From Macrotrachela quadricornifera (lineage: Eukaryota; Rotifera; Eurotatoria; Philodinida; Philodinidae), in NCBI GenBank assembly GCA_022393335.1, contig JAJEKB010021389.1, forward strand, positions 73,443 to 137,442: DNA of 64,000 bases, in the 5' to 3' direction. Shown in pieces: positions 11,945 through 23,895 of this stretch. The number at the start of each line of letters is the position of its first letter. Positions within the stretch are counted from its first letter, which is position 1. The translations under genes and the position numbers were made by a program. The notes beneath the pieces were generated by a model that saw only the letters and a program-made list of their open reading frames with translations, had not been told where the DNA came from and searched no databases.

Positions 11945-14309
11945 ATGGCTACTAATATTCTGGATACAGACATTGATCCAACATCGAGTTCAACCGATAA
12001 GGAATGGTCATGTCCTAAATGTACCTATAAAAATTCGGCAAGCAATTCTGCTGTTTGTCAGGCATGTGAAACAATCAATCCTCAATGTTTAGAAAAACTT
12101 TTCATTACTGATCGCTCGAGACCTATTTGGGAATGTCGTCAATGTACATTGAATAATGAAATTACTGATAATAAATGTAAAGTCTGTGGGGCATCCAAAT
12201 CACAAATAGTAAATAATTGATTTTCACAAATAATCAAGAAGAACTTTTTATGCTTTTCTAGGATGCTCAAGAAACAACCCTTATTAATTCGTCAGTAAAC
12301 ACACATGGAACTTCAATGTCTCTTGCTGTTCGTGAGCGGCGACATCAACATGAAATTGAAGCAGAAAATATATTTAAAAATATTGTCAAATATTGTAAAG
12401 AGGTATATATTTTATATCTGACATGTTCATTTCATATCTTGTTTGTAGCGTAATGTACAATTTGTTGATGATCAATTTCGTCCTACACAAAAATCCATCG
12501 GATCTGGATCTTTCAAAAATTTTGATCAATGGTTACGTATATCGAAGGTTGCTCCATTTTCAAATGAAGATCGTAAATTACCATGGACAATCTTTTCTTC
12601 CCCTCAAGCAAGTGATATTGAACAAGGTGCTCTAGGAAATTGTTGGTTAATCGCTGTTATTGCTTTAATATGTGAACAACCACGTCTACTTGAACATATT
12701 CTTTTGACAAAAGAAATTAATTCCGAAGGTGTTTATCTTGTACGTATTTGTCAAAATGGCTTATGGAAACCAATTATTGTTGATGATTTCTTTCCATGTA
12801 CTAAACATAAGCATTTATTATTTACTCAAGCTAAACATCGTCAATTATATGTTCCATTAATAGAAAAAGCATGTGCAAAAATCTTTGGTTCCTATTCAAA
12901 TTTACGAAGTGGAACTATGTATGAAGGTCTTCAATTACTAACAGGTGCATCCTGTGATTATATCGATTTAACATCTTCGAGTTTAGATGCAAATATTGCT
13001 TGGGCTAAACTTTTATCTGCTTGCGAATCAAAGTAAGTAGGAAAACGTATAGTAAGGAAGAAGAAATAGTTGATATGGATTATAGATTATTGATTGGAGT
13101 ATCTTCAGGTGGTACGAAGGTCAGTCACGCAGAATATGTACGCGTACATATTAATGATAATCATGCATTTTCTATTCTTACTGCATGTACATTATCAGTA
13201 AATGATGTTGTGGGTAATTTAAATCAATTTGTTCTTGTTCGTGATCCTCATTCTCGTTCATGGTATACAGAAGAATCTATAAGAGATAGTGTACTTGAGA
13301 AATTACGAACCATAAATTCTACACATCGTTCAACAGGTGCATTTTGGATTTCATGGCCACAATTTCTTCGCTACTTTTCTTCTATAACAATTTCAAGTTA
13401 TGATAAAAATCATTTTGATATACGTGAACAAGGAATTTTTACTCGATCATCTAAGGAATCTATTGTCAGTTATCGTTTACATGTTCCTAAGTAAGTTGAT
13501 ATTTCTAATTGACATTATATCTATCTTATATTTTAAGAAAATCATCGGTTAATATAAGTTTATTGCATCATCGATACGATCGGAGTACACGTGCTACTCA
13601 TACACAAGGATTTGTATTATGTGATGCAGATGAATTATTAACTACAGGTACGGTAGGAAAACGAGAATGTATTTTGGTATGTAAATCAGGAAGATTTTCG
13701 TATTGGAGTGGATTATTACAAGCTGGTTATTATGTACTTATTCCATTTTCTACGAGTTTCTGGAAAACTAATTTAGAAAATCGAAATTATACTATTGTCA
13801 TTCATTCCCCTATTCAATTGAATATGGATGCAAAAAATAGACCAGCAACATTTCTTGCTGATTGTTTAATAACAACTGTGACGAAAAATTATATTTCAAA
13901 ACATCGAGTATGTCCTCCTTCTTCATATTGTTGAGAAATATTCGATTTAACTAATGATATTTTCTTACAGGATAAAGATGTTAATTTCTACAAAACACCA
14001 GGTAAACTCGGTTTAAAAATTTTCATTGCAGAAAATCATTCAATAAAAAATCATCTAACTATTGATATCAATGTTAAAACAGCAAAAAATATTCGTCATT
14101 CTCGCTATTTTAATCATTCATGTAATACACATGATTGTATTCCTCCTCGTCATCGTCAAATTCTATTTTTCTCTGAATGGATGAATAAACATGATGGAGA
14201 AAGTCAATTTACTTATACTTATCAACATTATCATGATAAACAAATAACTAATCCAAATCCACCAATTGACATTTCTCAAGGTGATATTCATTCACCACGA
14301 GCTTTTTAA
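11945..14309 (+). CDS. Calpain-family cysteine protease with two RanBP2 zinc fingers, catalytic Asn replaced
   Basis: My exons are 11945-12208, 12262-12402, 12449-13032, 13086-13490, 13538-13907 and 13971-14309. All are GT-AG and phase-consistent, giving about 700 residues. Two RanBP2-type zinc fingers open the protein (W21/C23/C26/C38/C41 and W62/C64/C67/C78/C81). The calpain catalytic core follows, with QGALGNCWL (Cys about 200) and INDNHAFSIL (His about 356). The third catalytic position, normally Asn in a VRNPWG-type motif, reads VRDPHS, so it is Asp about 383 with the usual Trp also changed. FWISWPQFLRYF and a beta-rich C-terminal part follow. Zinc fingers plus core resemble the calpain-15/small-optic-lobes branch, which is intracellular and not Ca-EF-hand dependent. 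Activity is uncertain because of the Asn change; the Cys and His are intact and the frame is open. Confidence 0.92.
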
Positions 14310-15602
14310 ATTTAATTTATTAGTTATATAAATAAATCTTCTTAGATCATTGAAATTAGTGGAATTTTTACTAAAACAGAATGTTCGTCATTTTTGAGCG
14401 ATTGTTGATCAAATGTTACCGTTAATGTCGGCAGCAGAGAAGAAACATATGGATCTAATATTAGGTTGAGTAAGAATTTCGTGGTCACTTTTTTAATCGT
14501 TTTCGCTAAGAAACGGACCGCGAACTTTTTGCTCTTTGAGTATAAGAAAAGCTTGTGTAGGCCATCAAAGTTTTAAAAAATTGAAAATGACAACTAATTA
14601 GGAAACAAAAGTGGTTTTTTTATCCATCCCTGACGGTGATTCCCAGGAAAATTTTTCAAAATGATTGGTGGAACAAATCAAAACAAAAGAGATACTCGGT
14701 AGTGCTTTTATTTGTGATTCCATTAGTGATCAAGTATTTGAACATCTTCGTTGTGCACTCGAACTTCGATTAACTGATGATCTACTTAAACCATTAAGAA
14801 CAATGACAAATGAAATTTTCGATTATCATCAAGAATATCAAATAGTGGATGAACTAGAAAAAATTCATCGTACACGAATATCGTTATTCATTATGTTATC
14901 CAGGTGCTATTCTTGCTGGATATATGAATCGAGTTTGTATCAATAATATTCGGTTCCATTAGATCCAAAAACATTTATGTCGCTTTGCCTCATTGTTCAG
15001 TGGAAATGTTCATTAAAACGAAAACAGTATCGATGGAATCTATGCTGAAAATAGTAACAGCAACAACAGAAGAACTTGAACATGATTAAGGAGAAATTTA
15101 ATTCTAATTTTTATACTTTACTTCTTCTGATAATCATTGTCAGTCAAGTACAAATTTTCAAACATCAATGTTTTTATTCCGTCGAAAATATATTTTTAGT
15201 CTCCTGTGTGTGTCTTCAATTTCCAGACATTTTACAATCATCTTTATCGCATCAATCGCTGTCATTATATCATCTCAGATTCGTGCTTAGAACAACATAA
15301 AATGAATTTGCAAGCGTGTTGTAAATGAAAGAAAATCTATTTTCTTCCAGATATCCATATTTATCAACAATGGATCTACTTCTATAATGTGAAGCGGATG
15401 TGAATGCCTTCGATGTCATTGTCTCTTACAAATCTTCATGTAAAGAATTGATTAGTTTTTATAAAATAAAAAATGGATTGTGTTAACAGTGACACTACAA
15501 TGACGTATATTTGATTACGTCGATATGACACGTGTAACAGTACTCTATCTTGATATAAATATTTGTTGTTTCTCTTTCATTTCTTTACTACGCATACACA
15601 CA
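14310..15602. other. Gap between calpain and GNAT genes, with possible mariner remnant
   Basis: At 14461 the text TTAGGTTGAGTAAGAATTT follows a TA. This is close to the conserved mariner inverted-repeat start (TTAGGTTG). About 75 bp later, LLFEYKK and a short KWFF block recall the mariner transposase N-terminus in shifting frames. No partner end was found. The open frame at 14665-14946 is not recognised and may be unrelated debris. Confidence 0.3.
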
Positions 15603-16130
15603 ATGGTAGAACAAGAAAAATTTCATATTCGAAAAGCAGTTATAAGTGATCTACCAAAGATGTTATTACTAATGGATGAAGCTTTAGGTGAACCAACTCT
15701 TGATCAAGAAATGGATGAACGATTATCTCGTTGGTCAGTTAAATTGAATGATACTGCACAATTTATATTTTATGTAGCTGAAATTAATGGTGACAATTTA
15801 GTTGGATGGTGTCGTGGTGGAAAAACTATTAAAGAACATCAAATAGTAAATAATCAAATTTATGAATGTGAAATTCAACATTTATTTGTTCATCCACAAT
15901 ATCAAAGTCGTGGTATTGGTCGTAAATTATGGAAAGTACTTTGGAATGATCTTCTTCGAACATTTAAACCAAAGAATATTATTGTTTGGTCAATTAGAAA
16001 AGAGAAAACATACAAATTTTATCTCTCACTTGGTGGAATACAAAGTGAAACACGAGATTTCGGCGAAGACGCTATTCAAACAGCATTTATATGGAATGAT
16101 CCTCAATTATATGAATCTTCAAATTTTTAA
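15603..16130 (+). CDS. GNAT-family N-acetyltransferase
   Basis: An intronless frame of 175 residues with the GNAT fold. The acetyl-CoA binding motif A is visible as IQHLFVHPQYQSRGIGRKLW, with the R/Q-x-x-G-x-G loop SRGIG. It is preceded by the beta-4 strand (YVAEINGDNLVGWCRGG) and followed by VWSIRKEKTYKFYLSLGG, which is motif B-like. The substrate cannot be told from sequence; small molecules such as amines or antibiotics, or protein N-termini, are possible. The ATG at 15603 gives a start right at the fold (MVEQEKFHIRKAV); an upstream in-frame ATG at 15525 would add an unlikely hydrophobic leader. Single-exon GNATs of this type are often bacterial-like, but transfer is not shown here. Confidence 0.85.
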   Translation: MVEQEKFHIRKAVISDLPKMLLLMDEALGEPTLDQEMDERLSRWSVKLNDTAQFIFYVAEINGDNLVGWCRGGKTIKEHQIVNNQIYECEIQHLFVHPQYQSRGIGRKLWKVLWNDLLRTFKPKNIIVWSIRKEKTYKFYLSLGGIQSETRDFGEDAIQTAFIWNDPQLYESSNF

Positions 16131-16616
16131 TGTTTTTATATAAAATAAAATATTGAATATCTTCTCACGTAATACCGTTATTAGAAACCGTAGTCATAAT
16201 CATATTCTTTGTCTAAGTTCGTCAAACATAGATGTATTTGAATTGATGATCTAGTCTACCATTCAGCACCAGTGATGTGATACGTGTTTTTTGATAAATT
16301 CAACGTCGATTAAGACAGTACTGATACACGTTTTCTTTTCTTTCCATATGTTTTTATTGCTGTATCTTGATAACAATGGATCGATTAATATAAATCTTGA
16401 AAGTAATATGAGCATGTATCTATGGAAAATCCTATCTGATGAGAACTGTATGTAACCGAATGTTAACTTTTATAAAATACATTAAATGATACACAATATT
16501 ATGCATATGTTTTTTGAAGAAAAGTCGTAGCTTTGTATATCAATGTGTTTACAAAATCAAAATCAAACTATTGTAATAGTAATTATATCATATTTAGAAA
16601 TCGCATAGAACTATTT
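16131..16616. other. Intergenic, no gene recognised
   Basis: Contains AATAAA-like signals for the GNAT gene near 16143, and nothing else recognised. Confidence 0.4.
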
Positions 16617-17462
16617 ACGAAGAAATATATTTTGATTGTTCAAGCGTTTTAGAGACCATATTTTGCCCACAAACAGGTCTTAATAAGATGTGTAAAACCT
16701 AAAAAGAATTCATCCTCTTGCGCCTTTATTTGCGAGATATGGAATTTTCAAGATATATATGAAAGTAGATAATGAAACAATAAATAATTCTTTCTTGGAA
16801 AATAATAGAGTATTCAATAACACTTCTATTTATTGCTCATCGCGTCGAATAACACTCAAAAATCTATCATTTAGTCAACGGAAAAAATTCTTACTTATCT
16901 CGGACTGTTGGAAAGGACAGATAGACAGACGTAAAGGGATTATACGATCGTATTCTAAGATGTATAAGTCTTGAAATATCGAAGAAAACAACAGATCAAA
17001 TTCAACAATTGAATGTCTTTTTCAAAAGACAAATGAAAGTAATTCAACATCGATTATATGATCATATGTTGCTCGATGAACTTGCCATCAACAATGGCAA
17101 ATATAATAATATCATTCATCTCACATTTGTGAATCATGATCAACTCCCTTCTGAAACTTTTCATCGGATAATCTAATACGCTTCGTATACTATGATTCAG
17201 ATCTTTGTGATTTAAAATGATGCCATAAATGAACTGATGAGCAATAAATAGAAGTGTTATTGAATACGCTATTATTTTGCAAGAAAGTTTTATTTATTGT
17301 TTCATTATCTACTTTTATATATATCTTGAAAATTCGATATCTCGCAAAAATAAAGGCGCGAAGGGATAAATCCTTTTTAGATTTTTCATATCTCATTGAG
17401 ATCTATTATATGAGCAAAAGATGAGCTTTAAAAAGCTTGAATAACTAAATATGTTTCCTCAT
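16617..17462. mobile_element. Foldback element of the ACGAGGGAAC family, decayed copy
   Basis: The left end (ACGAAGAAATATA at 16617) and right end (reverse complement of TATGTTTCCTCAT) match the termini of 20026-20644. Long arms are visible: about 16690-16855 pairs with about 17230-17390, and both contain an AAATAGAAGTGTTATTGAAT-like block. The right end keeps the family phrase CAAAAGATGAGCTTTAAA. At 846 bp it is about 225 bp longer than its relatives, and the extra length lies in the middle (about 16860-17220). Confidence 0.75.
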
Positions 17463-17810
17463 AAGTATAGTCATTTGTGTCACGGTTATTATTTATCAAC
17501 AAATGTATGTTGATAGCATTACCGACAGATACAGATGGACGCAGATGGACTTAGGTTTTTAGATCCTAACATTTTACTATTTTTCTAAATCGATATTTTT
17601 CGATGTTGATTTCATTCAGCAGCTTCTCTCTCATAATTTTACTGTTTAAGAAAGGCCAAATTTGAATAGATGGAGGATTTTTATTTTTAGTGTTAAGAAA
17701 TGGATTATTATCAAAGTTAAACTTATCAGGGAGGATTTTATTTAGTATATTGTTCTCATAAACGCTATGTATCTTTTAATCTATTTTTTCTTTAACACAT
17801 TACATCTGAT
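17463..17810. other. Intergenic, nothing recognised
   Basis: AT-rich sequence between a foldback element and the piggyBac remnant. Confidence 0.4.
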
Positions 17811-18433
17811 GAGATTCACCGGTGAATCTCACTATAATTTAACAAGAAGCTTAGTAGAAAAATACTTTCTTTTCCTGTTTTCTTAGGCAGAATATTAGAC
17901 CATCATGTATCATCTGCTCTGCCTTTGCTCTTGTCAAAATCAATTATTGCATAGAGTGATGCTTCTCATTAAAACAATCAAGACAAAAACAGTTGTCATA
18001 ATGAGAACAACATTTTTTTTATTTTCTCCGATATCACATGATTTGCCTTGCATAACTGTCGTTATTGCCTAATTTGTTCATATCAACCAGTACAATGCCT
18101 TCGGACAGTGCGAGTAGATCCTTTCTTTTCTTCAAGATTATGATCAGCAAATTTACGCTTCTTGATTTTTGTTCAGGACCAGATTTTAACTTCACGATGG
18201 CATCTCAAGCAATAAAGATCGCACAAGACTTCTCATGAAACTGCAAAATGGTCACTTCACTTGTAGAATAGTCTTCCTTGTATATCAAATAGCTATGAAC
18301 TATTGGCTTTCCAAAAATCAAATTAGATGTCACCTTTTGGTACCATTTTTGTCACTGTCTGAGATATGTATTATATACTGATAGCTGGTCTAATAACTCA
18401 TTACTTTGTCTTCTTTCGTTATACTCTATGTAC
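17811..18433 (-). mobile_element. Second piggyBac remnant (C-terminal part)
   Basis: Colinear with about 420-1060: the same CCGGTG palindrome followed by ATCTCACTAT, the same GTGATGCTTCTCATTAAAAC block (end of the transposase), the zinc-finger region and the MPFENL-coding region. Many stops and indels make it non-coding. It is older than the copy at 558-2231. The 5' two thirds of the transposase are missing. Confidence 0.85.
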
Positions 18434-18520
18434 CTTGTCCGAAGATGCTGTGCTGGTTGATATGAACAAATTAGACAATAACAACAATCATGCAAAGCAA
18501 ATCATGTGACAGCAAAGAAA
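18434..18520 (+). mobile_element. Inverted piggyBac zinc-finger fragment
   Basis: About 85 bp is the reverse complement of 18038-18110 (shared words CTGGTTGATATGAACAAATT and GCAAATCATGTGA). The zinc-finger part is therefore present twice in opposite orientation, so a rearrangement or second insertion occurred here. Confidence 0.7.
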
Positions 18521-18805
18521 AGAATTTTTAAACAACTTTATGAAGATAGAAAACCAAATGAAACTTCTACAAACAAATCGAAACCTAAAATAAATAAAAA
18601 ATCAATTAAATGATGAAAATAAATCTCCAAAAGATGAATCTCATTTAAAGAAAAATTCAGATAAAAATCCAACAGATTTTTCGAAAGATGCTATTGCAAG
18701 TAATCCTCAAAATAAAATGGATCAATAAACATCACGAATTAATTAATATCTTTCTATCTTTTCTGAATTATTCATTTTATTCATGCCTTCTTTGTTCAAT
18801 TATAT
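18521..18805 (+). other. Possible decayed exon
   Basis: 18612-18728 is an open stretch in one frame coding a Lys/Asp/Asn-rich tail (DENKSPKDESHLKKN and onward) ending in TAA. Upstream the frame is interrupted by stops. It may be the end of a gene broken by transposon activity, or chance. Confidence 0.2.
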
Positions 18806-19120
18806 CCCATGTAAAAAAAGTGATTAAAATCTGATTAAAGATTAAAAATTTGATTAAAAACCGATTAAAATGACACTATTTTTATTGCTTAGCAATCAAT
18901 TAAACCGTAAATAATCCATAATAATCGATTTTTTTCGATTAAAACTAGTTAAAAATCGATTATAAACCAAAAAATATCTAATTTTTAATCGAAAAAAATC
19001 GATTATTATGGATTATTTAAGGTTTAATTGATTGCTAAGCAATTAAAATAGTGTCATTTTAATCGATTTTTAATCAAATTTTTAATCTTTAATCGGATTT
19101 TTTTCATTATTTTACATGGG
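18806..19120. mobile_element. Palindromic MITE with CCCATGTAAAA ends
   Basis: A 315-bp near-complete inverted repeat built from GATTAAA/TTTAATC words, ending in CCCATGTAAAA and its complement. The arms meet near 18965. Its ends and composition resemble the element at 36802-37131, so they may be one family. Confidence 0.8.
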
Positions 19121-20025
19121 TATGGAAACTATGCATATCTTGTTTGTTTTTCTATTACAAACTATCCGAGACTTTTCTATTTAATAAAAGATGATAGTTG
19201 TTCTTCCTTTTAACTAGATTCAATATTATTGTATTTTAATGTCAACTTCTATATTTAACTTAAATAAATCTTCACCAGACCAGATTGTAACATAGAAGAA
19301 AACCGGGTTGAGTCATTGAAGAGATATTATAGTTGTTCGAGAATTAGAAGATTGCACCAGGGTGACATATTATCATTTTTGCTTTAGTATTGTATGCTTT
19401 ATATCATTGATGATTTCCACTTATTAACTGACAACATTCTGAAAATTATCTAGTAGTTTAGCAAATAAGAAATCGTAATCCATAGGATAAATCTTGAAAG
19501 CACTATTCAAGCAAGAATGAAAAATGAGGAGCATGACGAATATATTTTTTGTAAGACCTTATCTTATGAGAAGTTGAAATAATTTTTCTTAAATGTTTGC
19601 CAAAAATGCATCTTTTGTATGAAAATAATTTCCATATGAGTGAAATAAAATAGAACAGATTTTGCTTTTGTTTACAGAATATAATCATAAGACAAGGATA
19701 GAAATAGAGCTTTTGAACTCGTTCAACAGTCCTCTTTTACTCTATGTTTACAGGAATAATCAAACTCTATACGAAAAACAAGATTCAGTCGATCAGATTA
19801 TACCACCGGCATATTGAGAGAATTAATACTCTGTTTGTATGGTTATTTTATCAGTAGTTCCTCTAGAACTGCTATGAGAGGTAAAAGGTTAATTTTACTT
19901 TAGTTTGCCAAAGTACAATAAAGATAAAAAGTCATCCATAGATTTTTATAAACAAGACAATTTACCTTCTTTTTATTTTTTAATTAAGAACATATTTATT
20001 CAGTTTAAAATTATTATTATGACTA
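19121..20025. other. Intergenic, nothing recognised
   Basis: AT-rich, no coding or repeat signal that I could support. Confidence 0.4.
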
Positions 20026-20644
20026 ACGAGGGAACATATTTAGGTGTTCAAGCCCTTTAAGGCTCATCTTTTGGCGATAGATAGACCTCAATGAGTTATG
20101 AAAAACCCCAAAAGGATACGTGCCCTTAAGCCTTCCTTCGAGAGTTATAGCCATTTTAGTAGAATTTCAGCCTGTAGCTCGGTATGTACCAACAAATCGA
20201 ATGACATTATTTCAAGCTAAAATTTAGCCCATAGATAGCTATACTTGTGACTAGAATGCGCTGAAAATTTCAGCTTAAAAGAATGTTTCCTTCATGGAAT
20301 GTTGTATTCCTAAAAAATATGAGATTCGGGCATCTTTTATAGCATACGAGTCAATTTTGTGGGTTTAATATCTCCTCAAAGGAATATTCTTTTAAGCTGA
20401 AATTTTCAGCGCATTCTAGTCACAAGTATAGCTATCTATGGGCTAAATTTTAGCTTGAAATAATGTCATTCGATTTGTTGGTACATACCGAGCTACAGGC
20501 TGAAATTCTACTAAAATGGCTATAACTCTCGAAGGAAGGCTTAAGGGCACGTATCCTTTTGGGGTTTTTCATAACTCATTGAGGTCTATCTATCGCCAAA
20601 AGATGAGCCTTAAAGGGCTTGAGCACCTAAATATGTTCCCTCGT
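20026..20644. mobile_element. Foldback element, ACGAGGGAAC family, 619 bp
   Basis: Near-perfect inverted repeat: 20026-20290 pairs with about 20383-20644, with a loop of about 90 bp. It ends in ACGAGGGAACATATTTAGG and its complement. No transposase is encoded. The best preserved copy in the window, so probably the youngest. Confidence 0.9.
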
Positions 20645-21378
20645 GAGTTATTCATTTTTCATTTGTTGATGTTGTCTCTTTTGAATTATAAAAATGAATA
20701 ATTGATCTTTTTTTTATAGAAAAATATATATTGACAATTGAGTCTTTGACATTTGAGCATCTCGTTCTATGTACCATTGATACTTGAGCTTCTCACAGGT
20801 AAGTTTTATTGAAAGACCAATAAAGTCGTGTGAAGTCGTTTTATACAATTAAAAAAAGTACTACCGAATTGATTGTCAGTTATATATTATGATCAAAAAT
20901 AAAATTCAATCACATTCAAAATTTAACTGAATTTTAATTATAACTACAATATATATTTATATATGCAGAAAAAAAAGCATATAGTTTCACTTATTATCGG
21001 TTGAACTAGGTTAAATGGCACTCTCAGTGTTTTGGGAATATCTCTTTGCCTTTCTAATTAGAACACTTAATTGTTTTTATGGAAAGATATATTGTGAAAT
21101 TCTCTGCAAAGTGGCATATTCCATTCTGGCTAAGTATCTTTCATTATTTTTTAAAATGAATTGGATTTGATTGACAAAATAACCAGTGCTTTCAAAATAT
21201 AATTATTTTTGGCTTTTTCCTAGTGTCGTTGTATTCGCTATTTCTATGTGTCTTTTATTGATATTTCATTTTAATTCTAACATTTACTGATACAGTCCAA
21301 GCAGCGCACTAAAAATGCAATATCTTACCAATAATAGACTATAGGCTCGAACTCTTTTCAGAGCACTTATAGTCACTA
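20645..21378. other. Intergenic between foldback elements
   Basis: AT-rich, nothing recognised. Confidence 0.4.
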
Positions 21379-22624
21379 ACGAAGGAACCTTCCTAGGTGT
21401 CAAAAAGCTTTTGAGCCCAAATTTTGTCCATAAGTAGAGAATATAGAAACTAGAAGAAGTCTAAAAGGATATGGACCCAAGTTGAGATTTGGCTGAGATA
21501 TTGGCTTTTTACTATAGGTTTCCTATGGAAATCTCATTTTTCCTATAAGATCAAAGTTTAGAGTTTTGACGTCAAACTTCGTCCATATCAAGACTTCAAC
21601 TAGAGCAGCTCATTTACAAAATTTGAGACTTTTTGGACTAACGAGGAAACCTATCCGACTGTCGGAACGCTTTTGAATCGGAACCTAGTGCATCTTATAG
21701 AGCTTAGTGAGTTATGCTTATGGTAAAAAGATTTCGAGCCCATGGATTGTTTCTGGCGAGATATCGAGATTTTAGTGAATTTCCTATATAGAACCCTACT
21801 TTTCCAGCACCACCTTATTCTCGGAGTTTTGACTTGAAACTTTGCCCACATATAAATCTCAGCTAGACTAGCTTGCAAAATAAATTTGAGAAGTTTTCAA
21901 CGAAGTCTTTTCGAAATGTGAAGATTTCAAAAAATCCATGGTTTATACGCTATCTATAGAAAAAAACCGATATCTTGCCATCTCCATATTTCGAAGAGGC
22001 TTCGTTGAAAACTTCTCAAATTTATTTTGCAAGCTAGTCTAGCTGAGATTTATATGTGGACAAAGTTTTAAGTCAAAACTCCGAGAATAAGGTGGTGCTG
22101 GAAAAGTAGGGTTCTATATAGGAAATTCACTAAAATCTCGATATCTCGCCAGAAACAATCCATGGGCTCGAAATCTTTTTACCATAAGCATAACTCACTA
22201 AGCTCTATAAGATGCACTAAGTCTCGACTCAAAAGCATTCCGACGGTTGGATAGGTTCCCTCGTAAACATTCCCGAGATATAATGTTTTCAAAATATTCA
22301 TACATACAACAATATTCCTGAAAAACTGTGTTTATCTTAACAGACTCATATCTTGAGAATGACTAATCCAAAACTTCTCAAATTTTGTAAATGAGCTGCT
22401 CTAGTTGAATTCTTGATACGGACAAACTTTGAGGTCAAAACTCGAAATTTTGATTTAATAGGAAAAATGAGATCTCATAGGAAACCTATAGTAAAAGGCT
22501 AATATCTCAGCCAAATCTCAACTTGAAGCCATATCCTCTTAGACTTCTTCTAGTTTCTATATTCTCTACTTATGAACAAAATTTGGGTTCAAAAGCTTTT
22601 TGACACCTCGGAAGATTGCTTCGT
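21379..22624. mobile_element. Foldback element, outer copy of a nested pair
   Basis: The left arm starts ACGAAGGAACC at 21379 and the right arm ends CTTCGT at 22624. Arms 21379-21640 and 22265-22624 pair, for example GTCAAAAAGCTTTTGA with its complement. Without the inner element it is 622 bp, the standard family length. Confidence 0.85.
21641..22264. mobile_element. Foldback element, inner copy, 624 bp
   Basis: Starts ACGAGGAAACC and ends GGTTCCCTCGT, with long arms meeting near 21960. It sits near the loop of the outer element, so it inserted later. Confidence 0.88.
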
Positions 22625-23895
22625 AAGTACAGTACACACTTTTATGTAAAAGCGAAAGTTTTCAGTAGTCATCGAAAGTCAAAGAGGAGAGAAGAAAAAA
22701 AGGAAAAAAGAAAATATACAATGATTCATAATAATGCAGATAATAACTCAGATGCATTCCTTCTTATGCATATATGGAATGAAGCACACTAAAAATAAAT
22801 ATATCGCACGAATGTGTCTAGATTATAATATTGCAACCTCAATGGAGAATATAAATCGTATATATATTTCTTTCGTTCTATCTGTTGATTATTCATTCAC
22901 CCTCTTGGGTCAAACATACAGCTACATATAAAAAAAACGTGATTGAACGTACAGAACTTGTGTATTTTTGTCTTAATTATTTTTTACAATTATTTATTTG
23001 TTGAAACTACGCCATTCTCGACCAATAATCGAGAGAGGATCACTATTAAGTGGTCTGATGGAGATCGGATCATTTCAAAGATGAATAGATCCTACAATCT
23101 CATCTCCTTGAATTTTCAACATGGCAACAATTGAATAGAAAAATATATCAATCACATGCTTCTGAGAAAAAAATTCAAAATTTGCCATATGGTAGATTTG
23201 AACCATGCTTTCAGAATGTGTCGTACTTTCAATGAAAGAAATATGCCGCAACGAGAACTTCGTGTCGCACTTGAATGTGACGTACACTGTGTTGCAAAGT
23301 GCGACATATTTTATCTTAGTATGAGTTGTAAAAAGTGATAATAAGAAAAGAATGAAAAAAAAAGAACGATGTATAGATGAAAATATAAGCTTCTGCTACC
23401 AAGGAGTTGTACGCAAAAAAAAGTTTTCTCGAAATTTCAGTAACTTGATAGAAAGCGAAGAATTACCAAATAGCATAAAAAATAGAATCAAACACGCTCT
23501 ATTTATTGGTAAAAAAAGACATTTTTTCTAACCTCTGCTTAAAGAAAAAAACTACCTCCCTCATTACTTTTGGTATGTCCCAAGTATTATGCTAGTTTCA
23601 CAAACATGGTTACTGATCAAGTGGAGCTTTAGGAACTGTTCCTTTTTTATTTGACGAAAATGTGATTGCTGAAAAGGGAATCGTATTTGACGAATGAATT
23701 TGCATAGAATTACATTTCTTTATTTCCTCCATAACTCTCTTTTAACAACGGATTTTTTTATCAAGATCATATAGAGCAAAATTACACATTAATTTAACTC
23801 CGAGATAAAAACGTCTGAAGCGGTTATTTATTTAGAACGAAATAACAAAAAATGCGTTAGATTCTTCTTATCGTATCGTAACAGTGACAAAGAAA
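22625..23895. other. Upstream region of the ART-TPR gene
   Basis: No gene is supported. A frame at 23156-23337 ends in a Cys-rich tail (CDVHCVAKCDIFYLSMSC), and 22943-23133 is hydrophobic at its start but begins with TTG. Neither can be joined by a GT-AG intron. The region probably contains the ART-TPR promoter. Confidence 0.3.

Noticed and set aside
14665..14946. 93-codon frame after a mariner-like end
   Set aside because: I tried to read it as transposase or as a peptidase fragment; neither fits in one frame.
20516..20701. Short frame in the foldback element
   Set aside because: Lies in a near-perfect inverted repeat; the other arm lacks an equivalent start and there is no domain.
21651..21878. 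75-codon minus frame in the nested foldback element
   Set aside because: Product of the palindrome, with no conserved motif.
22943..23337. Possible small secreted Cys-rich peptide gene
   Set aside because: The first frame begins with TTG, not ATG, and no GT-AG intron joins it to the Cys-rich second frame.
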